A stretch of 64,000 nt of DNA. Origin: JBBQXY01 sp038209195 (GTDB taxonomy: Bacteria; Chloroflexota; Ktedonobacteria; Ktedonobacterales; Ktedonobacteraceae). The translations under genes were made by a program, and so were the position numbers. The notes under the pieces are model-generated. The model did not search any database. It was not told the origin of the DNA and worked only from the letters and a program-made list of their open reading frames with translations. The DNA lies in the NCBI GenBank assembly GCA_038209195.1, contig JBBQXY010000006.1, positions 1 through 64,000 of the forward strand. Direction: 5' to 3'. Below are positions 16,887 through 26,400 of the stretch, piece after piece; the stretch's first letter is position 1; each line of letters starts with the position of its first letter.

Positions 16887-16913
16887 TTAGCAATCAGGAT
16901 GATAGAGTGCTAG
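16887..16913 (+). promoter_or_regulatory. CIRCE operator (HrcA binding site)
   Basis: TTAGCAATC, nine bases, then GAGTGCTAG. The consensus is TTAGCACTC-N9-GAGTGCTAA, so 16 of 18 arm positions match and the spacer length is exact. The right arm overlaps the -35 box of the promoter that follows. HrcA bound here would block transcription of the Clp gene until heat shock titrates it. Confidence 0.85.
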
Positions 16914-16939
16914 ACAAGCTGCGGTTTATCTGCTATAAT
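16911..16939 (+). promoter_or_regulatory. Sigma-70-type promoter of the ClpE-like gene
   Basis: -35 TAGACA (five of six), a 17-base spacer ending in TGC (extended -10), then a perfect TATAAT. It points toward the Clp gene, whose ATG lies about 65 bases from the expected start site. The overlap with CIRCE supports both calls. Confidence 0.85.
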
Positions 16940-17009
16940 CTAGCAGTCACACCTTGAGTCTGCTAAAACAAGATGTGAAAGACCATCTATAGTGAGGAGC
17001 TATACTTAA

Positions 17010-19253
17010 ATGATTTGTGAACGTTGTCAAAAAAATCCCGCTCGCATGCGCGTAGATGAGATAGTCAATGGTCGTCGTGTGCAACACTACCTTTGTCAGT
17101 CTTGTATTGATGAATTGATGGGTGCCGCGATGGAGCAGATGGGTGGTCCAAATGGGCAAGATAGGCCCGAAGGAATGCCATTCGGTTTCGCTCCTAATAG
17201 CAACAATTCCGCCTCTGCCGCCAACGGAGTCAATACGGCTACCGCTGAGCGACAGGCTAAACATAGTAAAACACCAACCCTGGACCAGTTTGGTCGTGAC
17301 CTTACCGCCGAAGTGACGGAAGGGAAGCTCGACCCGGCAGCAGGACGTGACCGTGAATTGCGGCGTGTAATAACTGTACTTGGTCGCCGCCAGAAGAACA
17401 ATCCGGTGCTGGTTGGTGAGCCTGGTGTGGGTAAAACCGCCATTGTCGAAGGACTGGCGCGGCGTATCCAGGAAGGTAATGTACCTGCCACACTGCGTGG
17501 CAAACGCATCATTTCGCTGAATATTGGTGGCATGGTTGCCGGTGCGATGTTCCGTGGACAGTTTGAGCAGCGTATCAAATCGATCCTTGAGGAATTGCGC
17601 GAGGCCAAAGATGTCATCGTCTTTATCGACGAACTGCACACCGTGGTAGGCGCGGGTGCTGCTGAAGGAGCGGTTGGTGCTGGCGACATGCTGAAACCCG
17701 CCTTAGCGCGCGGTGAACTGCATTTGATTGGCGCAACCACGCTGGATGAGTATCGCAAACATATTGAAAAAGATGCCGCCCTGGAGCGTCGTTTCCAGCC
17801 TGTGAAGGTAGATGAGCCTTCAGAGGAAGAGGCGATGGATATGCTACGCATTGTGCGTGCCAACTACGAGGCACACCATGGCGTCAGCATTACCGATGAT
17901 GCCATCGAAGCTGCGGTGAAACTCTCTGATCGCTATATCAATGATCGTTTCTTGCCCGACAAGGCCATTGACGTCATGGATGAAGCAGCGTCGGCTTTGC
18001 GGCTGGATGCAAGCGAGAAGGGCATCGTTACGCCGAACCTATTGGCTGACCTTGAAGCTGAACTGGCTGATATCCAATCTAAGAAAGAAGCCGCGGCCAA
18101 TGCCGAAGATTATGAGCATGCCGCAAAACTGCGCCAGCATGAACTGTTGACACAGGGCAGACTGGATAATGCACGTGCCGAGTCGAAGGATATCGTGACC
18201 TTGATTGTCACGCCTGAGCATATCGCGCATGTCGTTGAGACCTGGACCGGTGTACCGGTCAGCCAGATGCTGGAGAGTGAACGTCACAACCTGCGTAACC
18301 TGGAAGCTGATTTGCGCAAGCATGTCGTTGGACAGGACGAGGCTATCAGTGCGGTAAGTCGTGCTATTCGCCGCTCGCGTGCCGGATTGAAAGATCCGAA
18401 ACGCCCAATTGGTTCATTCCTGTTCCTTGGCCCAACTGGTGTTGGTAAGACGGAACTGGCGAAGGCTCTGGCGGCTGAACTCTTTGGTGGTGTGGATAAC
18501 TTGATCCGCTTGGATATGTCAGAGTACATGGAGCCACATACCGTTGCGCGTCTATTCGGGAGCCCTCCGGGCTACGTTGGACATGACGATGGTGGTCAGT
18601 TGACCGAGCAAGTGCGCCGTCGCCCCTATAGCGTCATCTTATTGGACGAGGTGGAGAAGGCCCATCCAGAGGTCTTCAACGCTCTGTTACAGATTATGGA
18701 CGATGGGCGTTTGACGGATGGTCAGGGTCGTACGGTGGACTTCAAGAATACCGTGGTGATTATGACCAGCAATGCTGGTAGTTCGGAACTCAAACGGGCC
18801 GTCCGCATCGGTTTCTCAACGAAGAAGGATGGCGAAGTACGCGATGAGCAGCACGAGATCATGCGCTCGAAGGCCATTGAAGGTCTGAAGCACATGTTCC
18901 GTCCTGAGTTCATCAACCGTATTGACCAGATTGTGGTCTTCCATTCACTGGGCAAAACGGAACTCTATAGCATCGTTGATCTACTGTTGGCCCAGGTACG
19001 GACACGGCTCGCCGATCAAGGTATTGCCTTAGAGGTGAGCGATGAGGCACGGGACTTCCTGCTGAAGGAAGGTTTCGACGAGGAGTATGGTGCGCGTCCA
19101 TTGCGCCGTGCCATCCAGACCAACGTTGATGATGCCCTGGCTGATGCCTTGCTTGCCGAAGAGATTGCCGCTGGTCAGACAGCTCTGCTAACTGTCCACG
19201 ATGGTCGTATCGCCGTCGAGGCACAACAGACAATCGTCGCACAGGCCGCGTAA
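17010..19253 (+). CDS. ClpE-like AAA+ unfoldase with N-terminal zinc finger
   Basis: A 747-residue class I Clp/Hsp100 protein that unfolds proteins, probably feeding a ClpP chamber encoded elsewhere. An N-terminal treble-clef-like zinc finger (Cys3, Cys6, Cys29, Cys32) replaces the usual Clp-N repeats, as in ClpE. AAA module 1 has Walker A GEPGVGKT (136-143) and FIDELHT. A UVR-like stretch lies at about 361-380. AAA module 2 has GPTGVGKT (474-481), LLDEVEK and SPPGYVG. An Ile-Gly-Phe tripeptide (VRIGFSTKKD, about 590) matches the ClpP-docking loop. GAGGAG precedes the ATG. Heat-shock control is indicated by the CIRCE site, and a strong terminator ends the unit. Confidence 0.93.
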   Translation: MICERCQKNPARMRVDEIVNGRRVQHYLCQSCIDELMGAAMEQMGGPNGQDRPEGMPFGFAPNSNNSASAANGVNTATAERQAKHSKTPTLDQFGRDLTAEVTEGKLDPAAGRDRELRRVITVLGRRQKNNPVLVGEPGVGKTAIVEGLARRIQEGNVPATLRGKRIISLNIGGMVAGAMFRGQFEQRIKSILEELREAKDVIVFIDELHTVVGAGAAEGAVGAGDMLKPALARGELHLIGATTLDEYRKHIEKDAALERRFQPVKVDEPSEEEAMDMLRIVRANYEAHHGVSITDDAIEAAVKLSDRYINDRFLPDKAIDVMDEAASALRLDASEKGIVTPNLLADLEAELADIQSKKEAAANAEDYEHAAKLRQHELLTQGRLDNARAESKDIVTLIVTPEHIAHVVETWTGVPVSQMLESERHNLRNLEADLRKHVVGQDEAISAVSRAIRRSRAGLKDPKRPIGSFLFLGPTGVGKTELAKALAAELFGGVDNLIRLDMSEYMEPHTVARLFGSPPGYVGHDDGGQLTEQVRRRPYSVILLDEVEKAHPEVFNALLQIMDDGRLTDGQGRTVDFKNTVVIMTSNAGSSELKRAVRIGFSTKKDGEVRDEQHEIMRSKAIEGLKHMFRPEFINRIDQIVVFHSLGKTELYSIVDLLLAQVRTRLADQGIALEVSDEARDFLLKEGFDEEYGARPLRRAIQTNVDDALADALLAEEIAAGQTALLTVHDGRIAVEAQQTIVAQAA

Positions 19254-19275
19254 TTGAAAAGTGCATCCTAAAAAC

Positions 19276-19314
19276 GAGGGCGCGTGATTATTCACGCGCC
19301 CTCATTTTATTTTT
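19276..19314 (+). terminator. Rho-independent terminator of the Clp gene
   Basis: GAGGGCGCGTGA pairs perfectly (12 bp) around TTAT and is followed by ATTTTATTTTT. It begins 22 bases after the stop codon. It is the most classical terminator in the window. Confidence 0.93.
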
Positions 19315-19399
19315 GGACACTCTATGCACACTCTGGGAATTGAATAGCAGAGGTACGTGTTGCTAGTCTATAGAATAGTAAAATATGACAGTAATACCT

Positions 19400-19480
19400 G
19401 TAGGGCGCGATTTATCGCCGCCACCGCCGATTTATCGGCGCGAATCCGCCGTGGACACGGGCCGATAAATCGGCCCCTAC
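19400..19480. repeat. Interspersed palindrome, family B
   Basis: GTAGGGCGCGATTTATCGCC at the left and GGGCCGATAAATCGGCCCCTAC-type sequence at the right, with internal CCGATTTATCGG dyads. It lies between the Clp terminator and the glutaredoxin-thioredoxin reductase gene, 37 bases before that ATG, so it may sit in its leader. Confidence 0.75.
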
Positions 19481-19516
19481 GCTAGGTTTAGTATGTAGAG
19501 AAAGGAACCAAACTGT

Positions 19517-20743
19517 ATGGCTTCGCAAAACAACATTAAATTGTATGGTACGAACTGGTGTAGCGATTGTAAGCGCAGCAAAAAATTCTTGGGAGAGCAG
19601 CGCATCCGCTACGAATTTATCAATATCGAAGACGACCAGGAAGGCCAAGCCTTTGTGCAAAAAGCGCAGAACGGAGGACTGAGCATCCCTACCATCGTCT
19701 TTGACGACGGATCACTCCTGATAGAGCCCTCCAATGCCGACCTGGCAACGAAACTGGGCTTGGAGACGAAGGCCAAATGTGAATTTTATGACCTCATCAT
19801 CATCGGTGGTGGACCAACGGCATTGACTACGGCTATTTATGCCGCTCGCGACGGATTCGATGTGCTCATCATCGAGCGCAGTGGTTTGGGCGGGCAAGCT
19901 GGCATTACTGAGCGGTTGGACAACTATCCGGGCTTCCCCGAAGGGGTGACAGGCGCGGAGTTCGCGGAACGGGTGATCGAGCAAGCTAAGCGTTTTGGGG
20001 TCGAAATGCTCTCGGCGCAGAACGTGGTCAGCGTTGGCAATGACGAGGATGCCCATTTTGTCAAAACCGAAGCCGGTCATATCTACCGCAGCAATGCTGT
20101 CTTGCTGGCGACTGGTTCGACCTATAAGCGGCTCGGCGTGCCAGGGGAAGAGGATTATATTGGGGCAGGAGTCCATTTCTGCGCGACATGCGATGGCCCA
20201 TTTTACAAAGGGCGCGAGGTCGCTGTAATCGGCAGCGGCAACAGTGCGGTGGAAGAGGCAGCCTTCCTGACACGTTTCAGTTCCAAGGTCACAATTTTGG
20301 CGCGTGGTGCCGAGTTGAACGCCAATAAAATTGCCGTCGATAAAGCAATGAACTCACCTGAAATGGCAGTCCGTTTCAATACCGAGGTGGTGGAGTTCAA
20401 GGGGAGCAACAATCACCTGGATGCGGTAGTGGTGAAGGACAGGAAGACGGGTGAGACGAGCGAGTTGGCCGTGCCGGGAACCTTTGTTTTCATCGGCCTC
20501 TCTCCCAATAGCGGCCCATTTCGCGACGTGGTCAAAGTTGATGCGCAGGGCTTTATTCTGACGGGCATTGATTTCCAGACCAGCACAGAAGGCATTTTCG
20601 CGGCGGGCGATGTGCGCGCGGGCAGCACTAAGCAACTGGTCAGTGCCGCCGGCGAGGGCGCAGCGGTGGCGTTATCCATACGCGAGCATTTGCGTGGGCA
20701 CGACGCAATCACGATGGAGAAAGCATTGATGGGTGCGGTATAA
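19517..20743 (+). CDS. Glutaredoxin-thioredoxin reductase fusion
   Basis: Residues 1-80 are a glutaredoxin-like domain with active site WCSDC (Cys15, Cys18) and the cis-Pro loop SIPTIVF (57-63), closest in motif to the NrdH/mycoredoxin group. Residues 90-400 are a low-molecular-weight thioredoxin reductase: FAD loop GGGPTAL (97-103), redox pair CATC (Cys222, Cys225), NADPH loop GSGNSAVEEA (239-248) and the C-terminal GIFAAGDV. The reductase would pass NADPH electrons through CATC to the fused glutaredoxin, which then reduces protein or low-molecular-weight thiols. AAAGGA lies eleven bases before ATG. Single-gene unit between a palindrome and a long hairpin. Confidence 0.9.
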   Translation: MASQNNIKLYGTNWCSDCKRSKKFLGEQRIRYEFINIEDDQEGQAFVQKAQNGGLSIPTIVFDDGSLLIEPSNADLATKLGLETKAKCEFYDLIIIGGGPTALTTAIYAARDGFDVLIIERSGLGGQAGITERLDNYPGFPEGVTGAEFAERVIEQAKRFGVEMLSAQNVVSVGNDEDAHFVKTEAGHIYRSNAVLLATGSTYKRLGVPGEEDYIGAGVHFCATCDGPFYKGREVAVIGSGNSAVEEAAFLTRFSSKVTILARGAELNANKIAVDKAMNSPEMAVRFNTEVVEFKGSNNHLDAVVVKDRKTGETSELAVPGTFVFIGLSPNSGPFRDVVKVDAQGFILTGIDFQTSTEGIFAAGDVRAGSTKQLVSAAGEGAAVALSIREHLRGHDAITMEKALMGAV

Positions 20744-20752
20744 GGGTAAGTT

Positions 20753-20811
20753 CAGCAAAGCGGAAATCTCCAATGCCATCGACGATGGCATTGGAGATTT
20801 CCGCTTTGCTG
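20753..20811. terminator. 28-bp perfect hairpin between convergent genes
   Basis: CAGCAAAGCGGAAATCTCC... pairs without mismatch over 28 bases around a three-base loop. It sits just after the reductase stop and downstream of the convergent osmoprotectant-binding gene. Probably a bidirectional terminator, although neither side has a long T run. Confidence 0.75.
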
Positions 20812-20937
20812 TGCCTAAAGGCTACAAAACTGCTAGCGAGAATGGAGAGCAAGAACTCTGGCGTCCGCAAGAAGCTCTCCTACTGTACGACGGTAGCGGA
20901 ACCTCTTGCGGGTGCCAGGTGTAAGCACCATACGTTA

Positions 20938-21891
20938 CTACATCAATCCTTTGCTCTGCAAGAACGTTGTCGCTACTTCTTTGACAGCCTCTGCTACGGA
21001 CATACCAGTGGCCTTTTTGGTTGCGACCTGCTGTTGCAGCATGATGCTGACATCAGTGGTCAGGTCTGGAGCCAGCGGGTTCAAGATCGTCGCGATATCG
21101 GGATGCGCTGTTAGCACGGCATCTCGCACGATAGGGGCTGGATTGAAGGCCGGGAAGCCATTCTTATCATCCTGCAAGAAGACAAAGTTCTGCTGTGGTA
21201 CCGTGGCATCTGTGCCATAGCAGACGTTGAACTGAGCTTGGTTCGCTTGGACGGCGGAGAAGCCAATGGCGTAATTCACAGTCTGGGTCTTCTTGAAGCT
21301 CTTTGTTGTGAAGCTATAGGTCTTTTGCAGGTTGTCAACGAAGGATATACCATCACTAGGTGACTCGAGAGTATATTGCGAGACCTTCGGTGCCAACTGC
21401 GAGATCGTAGTGATACCGAGGCTCTGAGACAGACTTTTCGAGGTACAGATGGCATAGCCGTCATTCAGCGGGGCGGAATCGAGCCAGGTAATTTTAAACT
21501 GCTGCTCGAAGCCAGTTTTCACCGCCTGGTAATCCTTCTGCGGGTCATACGTGGAAGCAATATTCAGTACATTGAGGCCTGTGGCGGTGAACTCTGGATA
21601 GAGGTCGATGTCGCCATTTTTGATCGCCGCGATATTGAAAGGGGTGTTGCCAAAGGCCAATTTCTCGTTGACCGTGTAGCCTGCTTTACGCAGTAACAGG
21701 CTATACATTTCGGTGAGCAACTGTGCCTCGACATCCTTTTTCCCTCCAACGGTGACTGTACCTTTGGCAGGGGTGGTACCATTGACAGTGCCACCACCGC
21801 CAGTGCTTCCACACGCTGCCAGGATCAGCATTGGTAGGAAAACAAACAGGGCGAGAACCTTAACCCGCCAGTGTTGTTTGTGGGGAGCCAT
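20938..21891 (-). CDS. Osmoprotectant ABC transporter substrate-binding lipoprotein
   Basis: A 317-residue OpuC/ProX-type binding protein for glycine betaine, choline or related compatible solutes. The signal peptide ends in the lipobox LILAAC (Cys27), so it is anchored outside the membrane. The mature part begins with the typical GTVTVGGKKDVEAQLLTEMYSLLL and includes GDIDLYPEFTATGLN, which lines the ligand site in this family. GAGGAGGAA precedes the ATG. It is the last gene of the leftward transporter set, 78 bases after the second permease gene. Confidence 0.92.
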   Translation of the reverse strand: MAPHKQHWRVKVLALFVFLPMLILAACGSTGGGGTVNGTTPAKGTVTVGGKKDVEAQLLTEMYSLLLRKAGYTVNEKLAFGNTPFNIAAIKNGDIDLYPEFTATGLNVLNIASTYDPQKDYQAVKTGFEQQFKITWLDSAPLNDGYAICTSKSLSQSLGITTISQLAPKVSQYTLESPSDGISFVDNLQKTYSFTTKSFKKTQTVNYAIGFSAVQANQAQFNVCYGTDATVPQQNFVFLQDDKNGFPAFNPAPIVRDAVLTAHPDIATILNPLAPDLTTDVSIMLQQQVATKKATGMSVAEAVKEVATTFLQSKGLM

Positions 21892-21969
21892 AATTTCCTC
21901 CTCGTGATAAAAGACAAAAAAGTCGTTGGCTCAAAACGCTAGTTGCGGTATTGGTGCCAACGGGCTGAG

Positions 21970-22686
21970 CTATGCTTTAGCTATATCCACCTTTTCCTGT
22001 AGGCGCAAGCCCTCAGGGGTTAGTAGGCGTTGTAGCCAACTCATAACTAGCTCTATCATCATTGCCAGTATTGCTACCGGAATAGCACCGGCAAGGATTT
22101 CCGCGTTTTTAAACGTATTGACCCCGTCAACAATATAGTCGCCGTAGCCGCCAGCACCAATAATCGCCGCCAAAGTGGCTGTTGCCACGATCTGGACGGC
22201 AGAGGTGCGTACCCCGGCGGCGATGATGGGTAGTACCAACGGCGTCTGGATACGAGTAATACTCTGCCATGTGGTCATACCTATGCCCTTAGCCGCGTCA
22301 ATGGTGGCGGGGTCGATGCCACGGATGCCGGTGTAGGTATTCAAAAGAATAGGCGGTATGCCTAAGATGACCAGGGCGACGATCGTGGGTGGATCTCCGG
22401 TGTGCAGGATAGGAATAACGAGGATGAGGAAGGCGATAACCGGAATTGCCCGCATCAAGCCGCTGATATTGACAGCGATAAAAGCCGCGATAGGACTGCG
22501 CGAGACGGCCACGCCCAGTGCTACGCCAATGACAATCGCCAGCACAATGGAGATAGCGCAAATTTGCAGGTATTCGATGGTGTGTCCAATAAAATCATTG
22601 TTGGGATCAACGATAAATTGGCTCACATCCCTAGCAGTTTGCGCGGTATTCTGTACGAGGTCAATGATATATTGTATGACATTCAT
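21970..22686 (-). CDS. Osmoprotectant ABC transporter permease
   Basis: A 238-residue inner-membrane permease of the OpuCB/ProW type. About five or six hydrophobic helices surround the EAA-like coupling loop IDAAKGIGMTTWQSITRIQTP-type region (about 130-150), which docks on the ATPase. The pair of near-equal permeases with a 15-base gap suggests a heterodimeric channel. GAGGAG precedes the ATG. Confidence 0.92.
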   Translation of the reverse strand: MNVIQYIIDLVQNTAQTARDVSQFIVDPNNDFIGHTIEYLQICAISIVLAIVIGVALGVAVSRSPIAAFIAVNISGLMRAIPVIAFLILVIPILHTGDPPTIVALVILGIPPILLNTYTGIRGIDPATIDAAKGIGMTTWQSITRIQTPLVLPIIAAGVRTSAVQIVATATLAAIIGAGGYGDYIVDGVNTFKNAEILAGAIPVAILAMMIELVMSWLQRLLTPEGLRLQEKVDIAKA

Positions 22687-22701
22687 AGCAAAAGCTCTCC
22701 T

Positions 22702-23358
22702 CTAGGCAACAGATAACGCGCTGCGGCCCCGATTGAGGGCGATTTGCACTCCCAACAGAATGAGATCGGCAACGATAGCAAGTAGACCCATTAAGATACC
22801 ACCCGCACTGATAGCATCGAAATCGCGCGAGTCGAGGTTATTGAAGATCAAGTCACCCAAGCCACCCTGACCTGCCAGCGAGGCGAGAGAGGCGATGCCA
22901 ATGGTTGTCACCGTGGCAATGCGAATACCGGCCACAATGACAGGCAAAGCCAGCGGTAACGTAACACGCCACAGTATTTGGCTACGACTCAGACCCATGG
23001 CACGTCCAACTTCGATGAGCAAAGGATCAATACCATTGACGGCGGCGGCAGTGTTGCGGATCAAAACAAGTTGCGTGTAGATGACAAGGGGGATGATGAC
23101 GGTAGCAGCAGTCAAGTGCGTGACGGTGATAAGCACGCCAATCAAGGCGATGCCAGGAATGGTATACAGCAACCCGGTGATCGTAATGATCGGTAGGTAG
23201 AGACGGCGAAAGCGCACCACTAGTAGGCCCAAAGGAATAGCGATGATGATCGAGATGAGCATCGTGATACCAACGAGATTGAGATGTTGTAGGAATAGGT
23301 TGGGGATGCTTTCAGGATCGGTGAGATCGTAGTTGTAGCCGCTCAGCAGATAATGCAT
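22702..23358 (-). CDS. Osmoprotectant ABC transporter permease, second subunit
   Basis: A 218-residue permease paralogous to the gene after it. The coupling loop is VGRAMGLSRSQILWRVTLPL-like (about 137-156), followed by GQGGLGDLIF, a signature of OpuC/ProW permeases. It has about five hydrophobic helices. AAAGGAG precedes the ATG. It starts 115 bases after the large hybrid kinase gene and is probably transcribed with it or from a promoter in that gap. Confidence 0.92.
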   Translation of the reverse strand: MHYLLSGYNYDLTDPESIPNLFLQHLNLVGITMLISIIIAIPLGLLVVRFRRLYLPIITITGLLYTIPGIALIGVLITVTHLTAATVIIPLVIYTQLVLIRNTAAAVNGIDPLLIEVGRAMGLSRSQILWRVTLPLALPVIVAGIRIATVTTIGIASLASLAGQGGLGDLIFNNLDSRDFDAISAGGILMGLLAIVADLILLGVQIALNRGRSALSVA

Positions 23359-23472
23359 ACTTCTCCTTTACCGGTTATTTTTAGCCACGAACAACATAAT
23401 ACAACATGAGCTAGCCACAAAAAAATTCCGTTTAGTGTTTTTGCCATGTAAAGATACGTTACGAATGGGCTT

Positions 23473-26400
23473 TTACTCACCATTACTGTGTGGAGCAGAC
23501 TCTTCGGAAGTTGAGAGTGGTAGGCATACAGTAAAGAGAGAGCCCTTTCCCTCCGTGCTTTCCACGGTGATGTTGCCACCGTGCTGGGCCACGATTTGCT
23601 GCGCGCTGCTTAGGCCGATGCCTGTACCTTTAATACTGCGCGTGACATTGGCAGCGCGATGGAATCGTTCAAAGATATAGGGGAGGTCAGCGGCGGGAAT
23701 ACCGATACCGTGATCTTGAATAGCAATAACGGCTTGCGGAACGTTATCTACCTCCTGTTGCGAAATCCCTACTAGAATATCGTCTCCCTGGGGGCTATAT
23801 TTGATCGCGTTCGAGATGAGATTGGCGAACACGCGCTCAAGATGGGCGGTATCCCACTGCCCGACTAATGTTGCGCGGTTGGAGTGTAACAGGAGTTTGT
23901 GACGCATGGTTGTCTGTTGTTGGGCAGCGACCACCTGTCGCACGAGATCAACGACATCGGTTGGCTGAGGATCAAGGTCAAGATGCTGTCCCATTTGCAG
24001 ACGCGCCATACTCAGCAATTCGTTAATTAACCGCGTCATTTTTGTCGAAGTTTCATCAATCCTGGCCAGCCCATCAATAAGTTGCTCAGTGTTGAGCACG
24101 TCGCCACGTTTTACCATGCGGCCTAGCAACTGAGCATAGCCTTTAATAGTGCCAACGGGATTTTTTAGATCATGCGAGACGAGGGAGAGCAATTCATCGC
24201 GCCCGTGGATGGCATCTTGTGCTTGCTGGTAAAGGTGAGCATTTTCGATAGCCACAGAAGCCATTTGGGCGATCTGTATGAGTATAGCCTCGTCCTCTGC
24301 TGTGAAATCACTACCGTCGTATTTATCTGAGAGTTGGATCAGGCCCAGATTCTGTCCATTGCGCCCGATCAATGGCACAGCGAGCCAGCCGCGCATGGGT
24401 GGTCGCTCCTGTGCTTCTTTGCTAAAGCCAAGCCAGGCTGCGTGCCGCTCAAGCTCAGCTTGTGAAAGGCGTACTACTTTATTATTGTTGAAAACGACGC
24501 CATAGATGCCGGAACCATCAATCTGTATTTCTGCATCGCGCCAGGAGGCATAGGTGTTGGAGAGGGAGATGGCGTTGATAGCCTGCGTCCAATTGCCTTG
24601 TGGAACCCTAGAGGTGATGCCCTGGTGTGCGCCGATAATTGCCCGCGCCTTGTCGGTTATAAGCCATAAAATCTCTTCACTGGAGAGCGTCGAGTTGATT
24701 GCTAGAGCAGCGTTCGCTAATTTTTGCAAGCGGTCGGTATGTTGTTGGCTGCGCGCTGTTGCTTCATTACGCATTTGAGCGATTTCCAGGTGAGCTTTGA
24801 CACGGGCCAGCAGTTCCCGTGCGGAAAATGGTTTGACTAGATAGTCATCCGCTCCCGCCTCTAGCCCCTCAATAGCTGCTTCCTCTCCGGCGCGGGCCGA
24901 AAGTAAGATAACGGGTACCGATTGGGTGTGGGGATTCGAGCGTAATGCGTGGAGCAGTTGAAAGCCATCGAGTTCAGGCATCATCAGGTCACTGATGACC
25001 AGGTCTGGCTTCTGCTCGAAAGCTGCCGCCAGTGCCATGGCCCCGTTAGAAACAGCTTGTACGCTATAGCGAGTACTGAGCAGACGTTGCACGTAGTCAC
25101 GCATATCGGCGTTGTCGTCCACCAGCAGAATAGAGGCACCAGGTCTTTCCGTCGCTTCTTGGACTTCATTGGATGGTATCTCTGTATCAGAGACCGCTTG
25201 CTCTACATCCGCAGTTTCGAGTACAAGCTCACCAGTTGTACGCGTGTTGCTTTTAGGTAGCCAGCGCAGGGCATCCTCGATGAAAGGCGCGGCACCTATA
25301 GCGGTTGATTGCTCTGTCCGTGTTGTGCCGATACGGTCACTGGGGAGATGAGCAGAACCCAGTGGGATAGTGATGGTAAAGGTAGTTCCTTCGCCGAGAA
25401 CACTTTCAACGTGTATAGTGCCGCTGTGTAGTTTGACCAACTCATTGACCAAGGCAAGACCAATGCCAGAGCCTTCGTGAGTGCGTGCTTTTGCTCCCCG
25501 AATACGGTGGAAACGCTCGAAAAGATGCGGCAACTCTTCCTGGGAGATACCTGTACCCGTATCACGGACGCTTAAGAGGACAGCAATGTCCTTCTGGTGC
25601 AGCGACACGGTGACCTGGCCCATGAAAGTGAATTTAAAGGCGTTGGAGAGCAGGTTGAGCACGATTTTTTCCCACATGTCCCGGTCTATATAGACCAGTT
25701 CAGGTAGGGGTGAGCATTCGACAACAAATTGTAGCCCTGCCTGTTCCATCGCGGAACGAAAGGCACTCGCCAGATCAGTAGTGAAGGCTGCCAGGTCTGT
25801 GGGTTCATAGATCGCCTCTGTGCGTCCGGCTTCAATGCGAGAAAAGTCGAGCAGCGTATTGACGAGTTTGAGCAAGCGTAAGCTGTTGCGTCTCACGATC
25901 TGTAAGCGTTCATATTGTAGTGGTGAAAGTGAGTCCTCGCCATCGACTAGAGCATCCTCAATAGGACCGAGCATGAGAGTGAGAGGAGTGCGGAATTCGT
26001 GACTGACATTGCTGAAAAAGGCTGTTTTCGCACGGTCGAGTTCGGCTAGCGCCTCTGCGCGAAGGTTTGCCTCATGGTATGCATTTGCCTTGCTTACCGA
26101 TGTAGCGATCTGTTCGGCGGCAAGTTCGAAGAAATTGCGGTAGTCGTCGTCGAGTGCTCGCATGGGACTAATCCCTGCTATCAATATGCCATAAGGAGTA
26201 GGTAGCGCAGGGCGAGAGATGGGCAATACCAGCGCACAATGGGGCTGTGGGCCATCACTATAGACGTGAAACGGCTCAAAATGGATCGAGATATGTTCCA
26301 CGATTACGGCTTGTTGTGTATAGGCAACATGGGCGAGAGGCCATTGCTTACCGTTGGGTGCTTCAGTTTTCAAATCAACGTGTGTTGGACTGGCTGGGGT

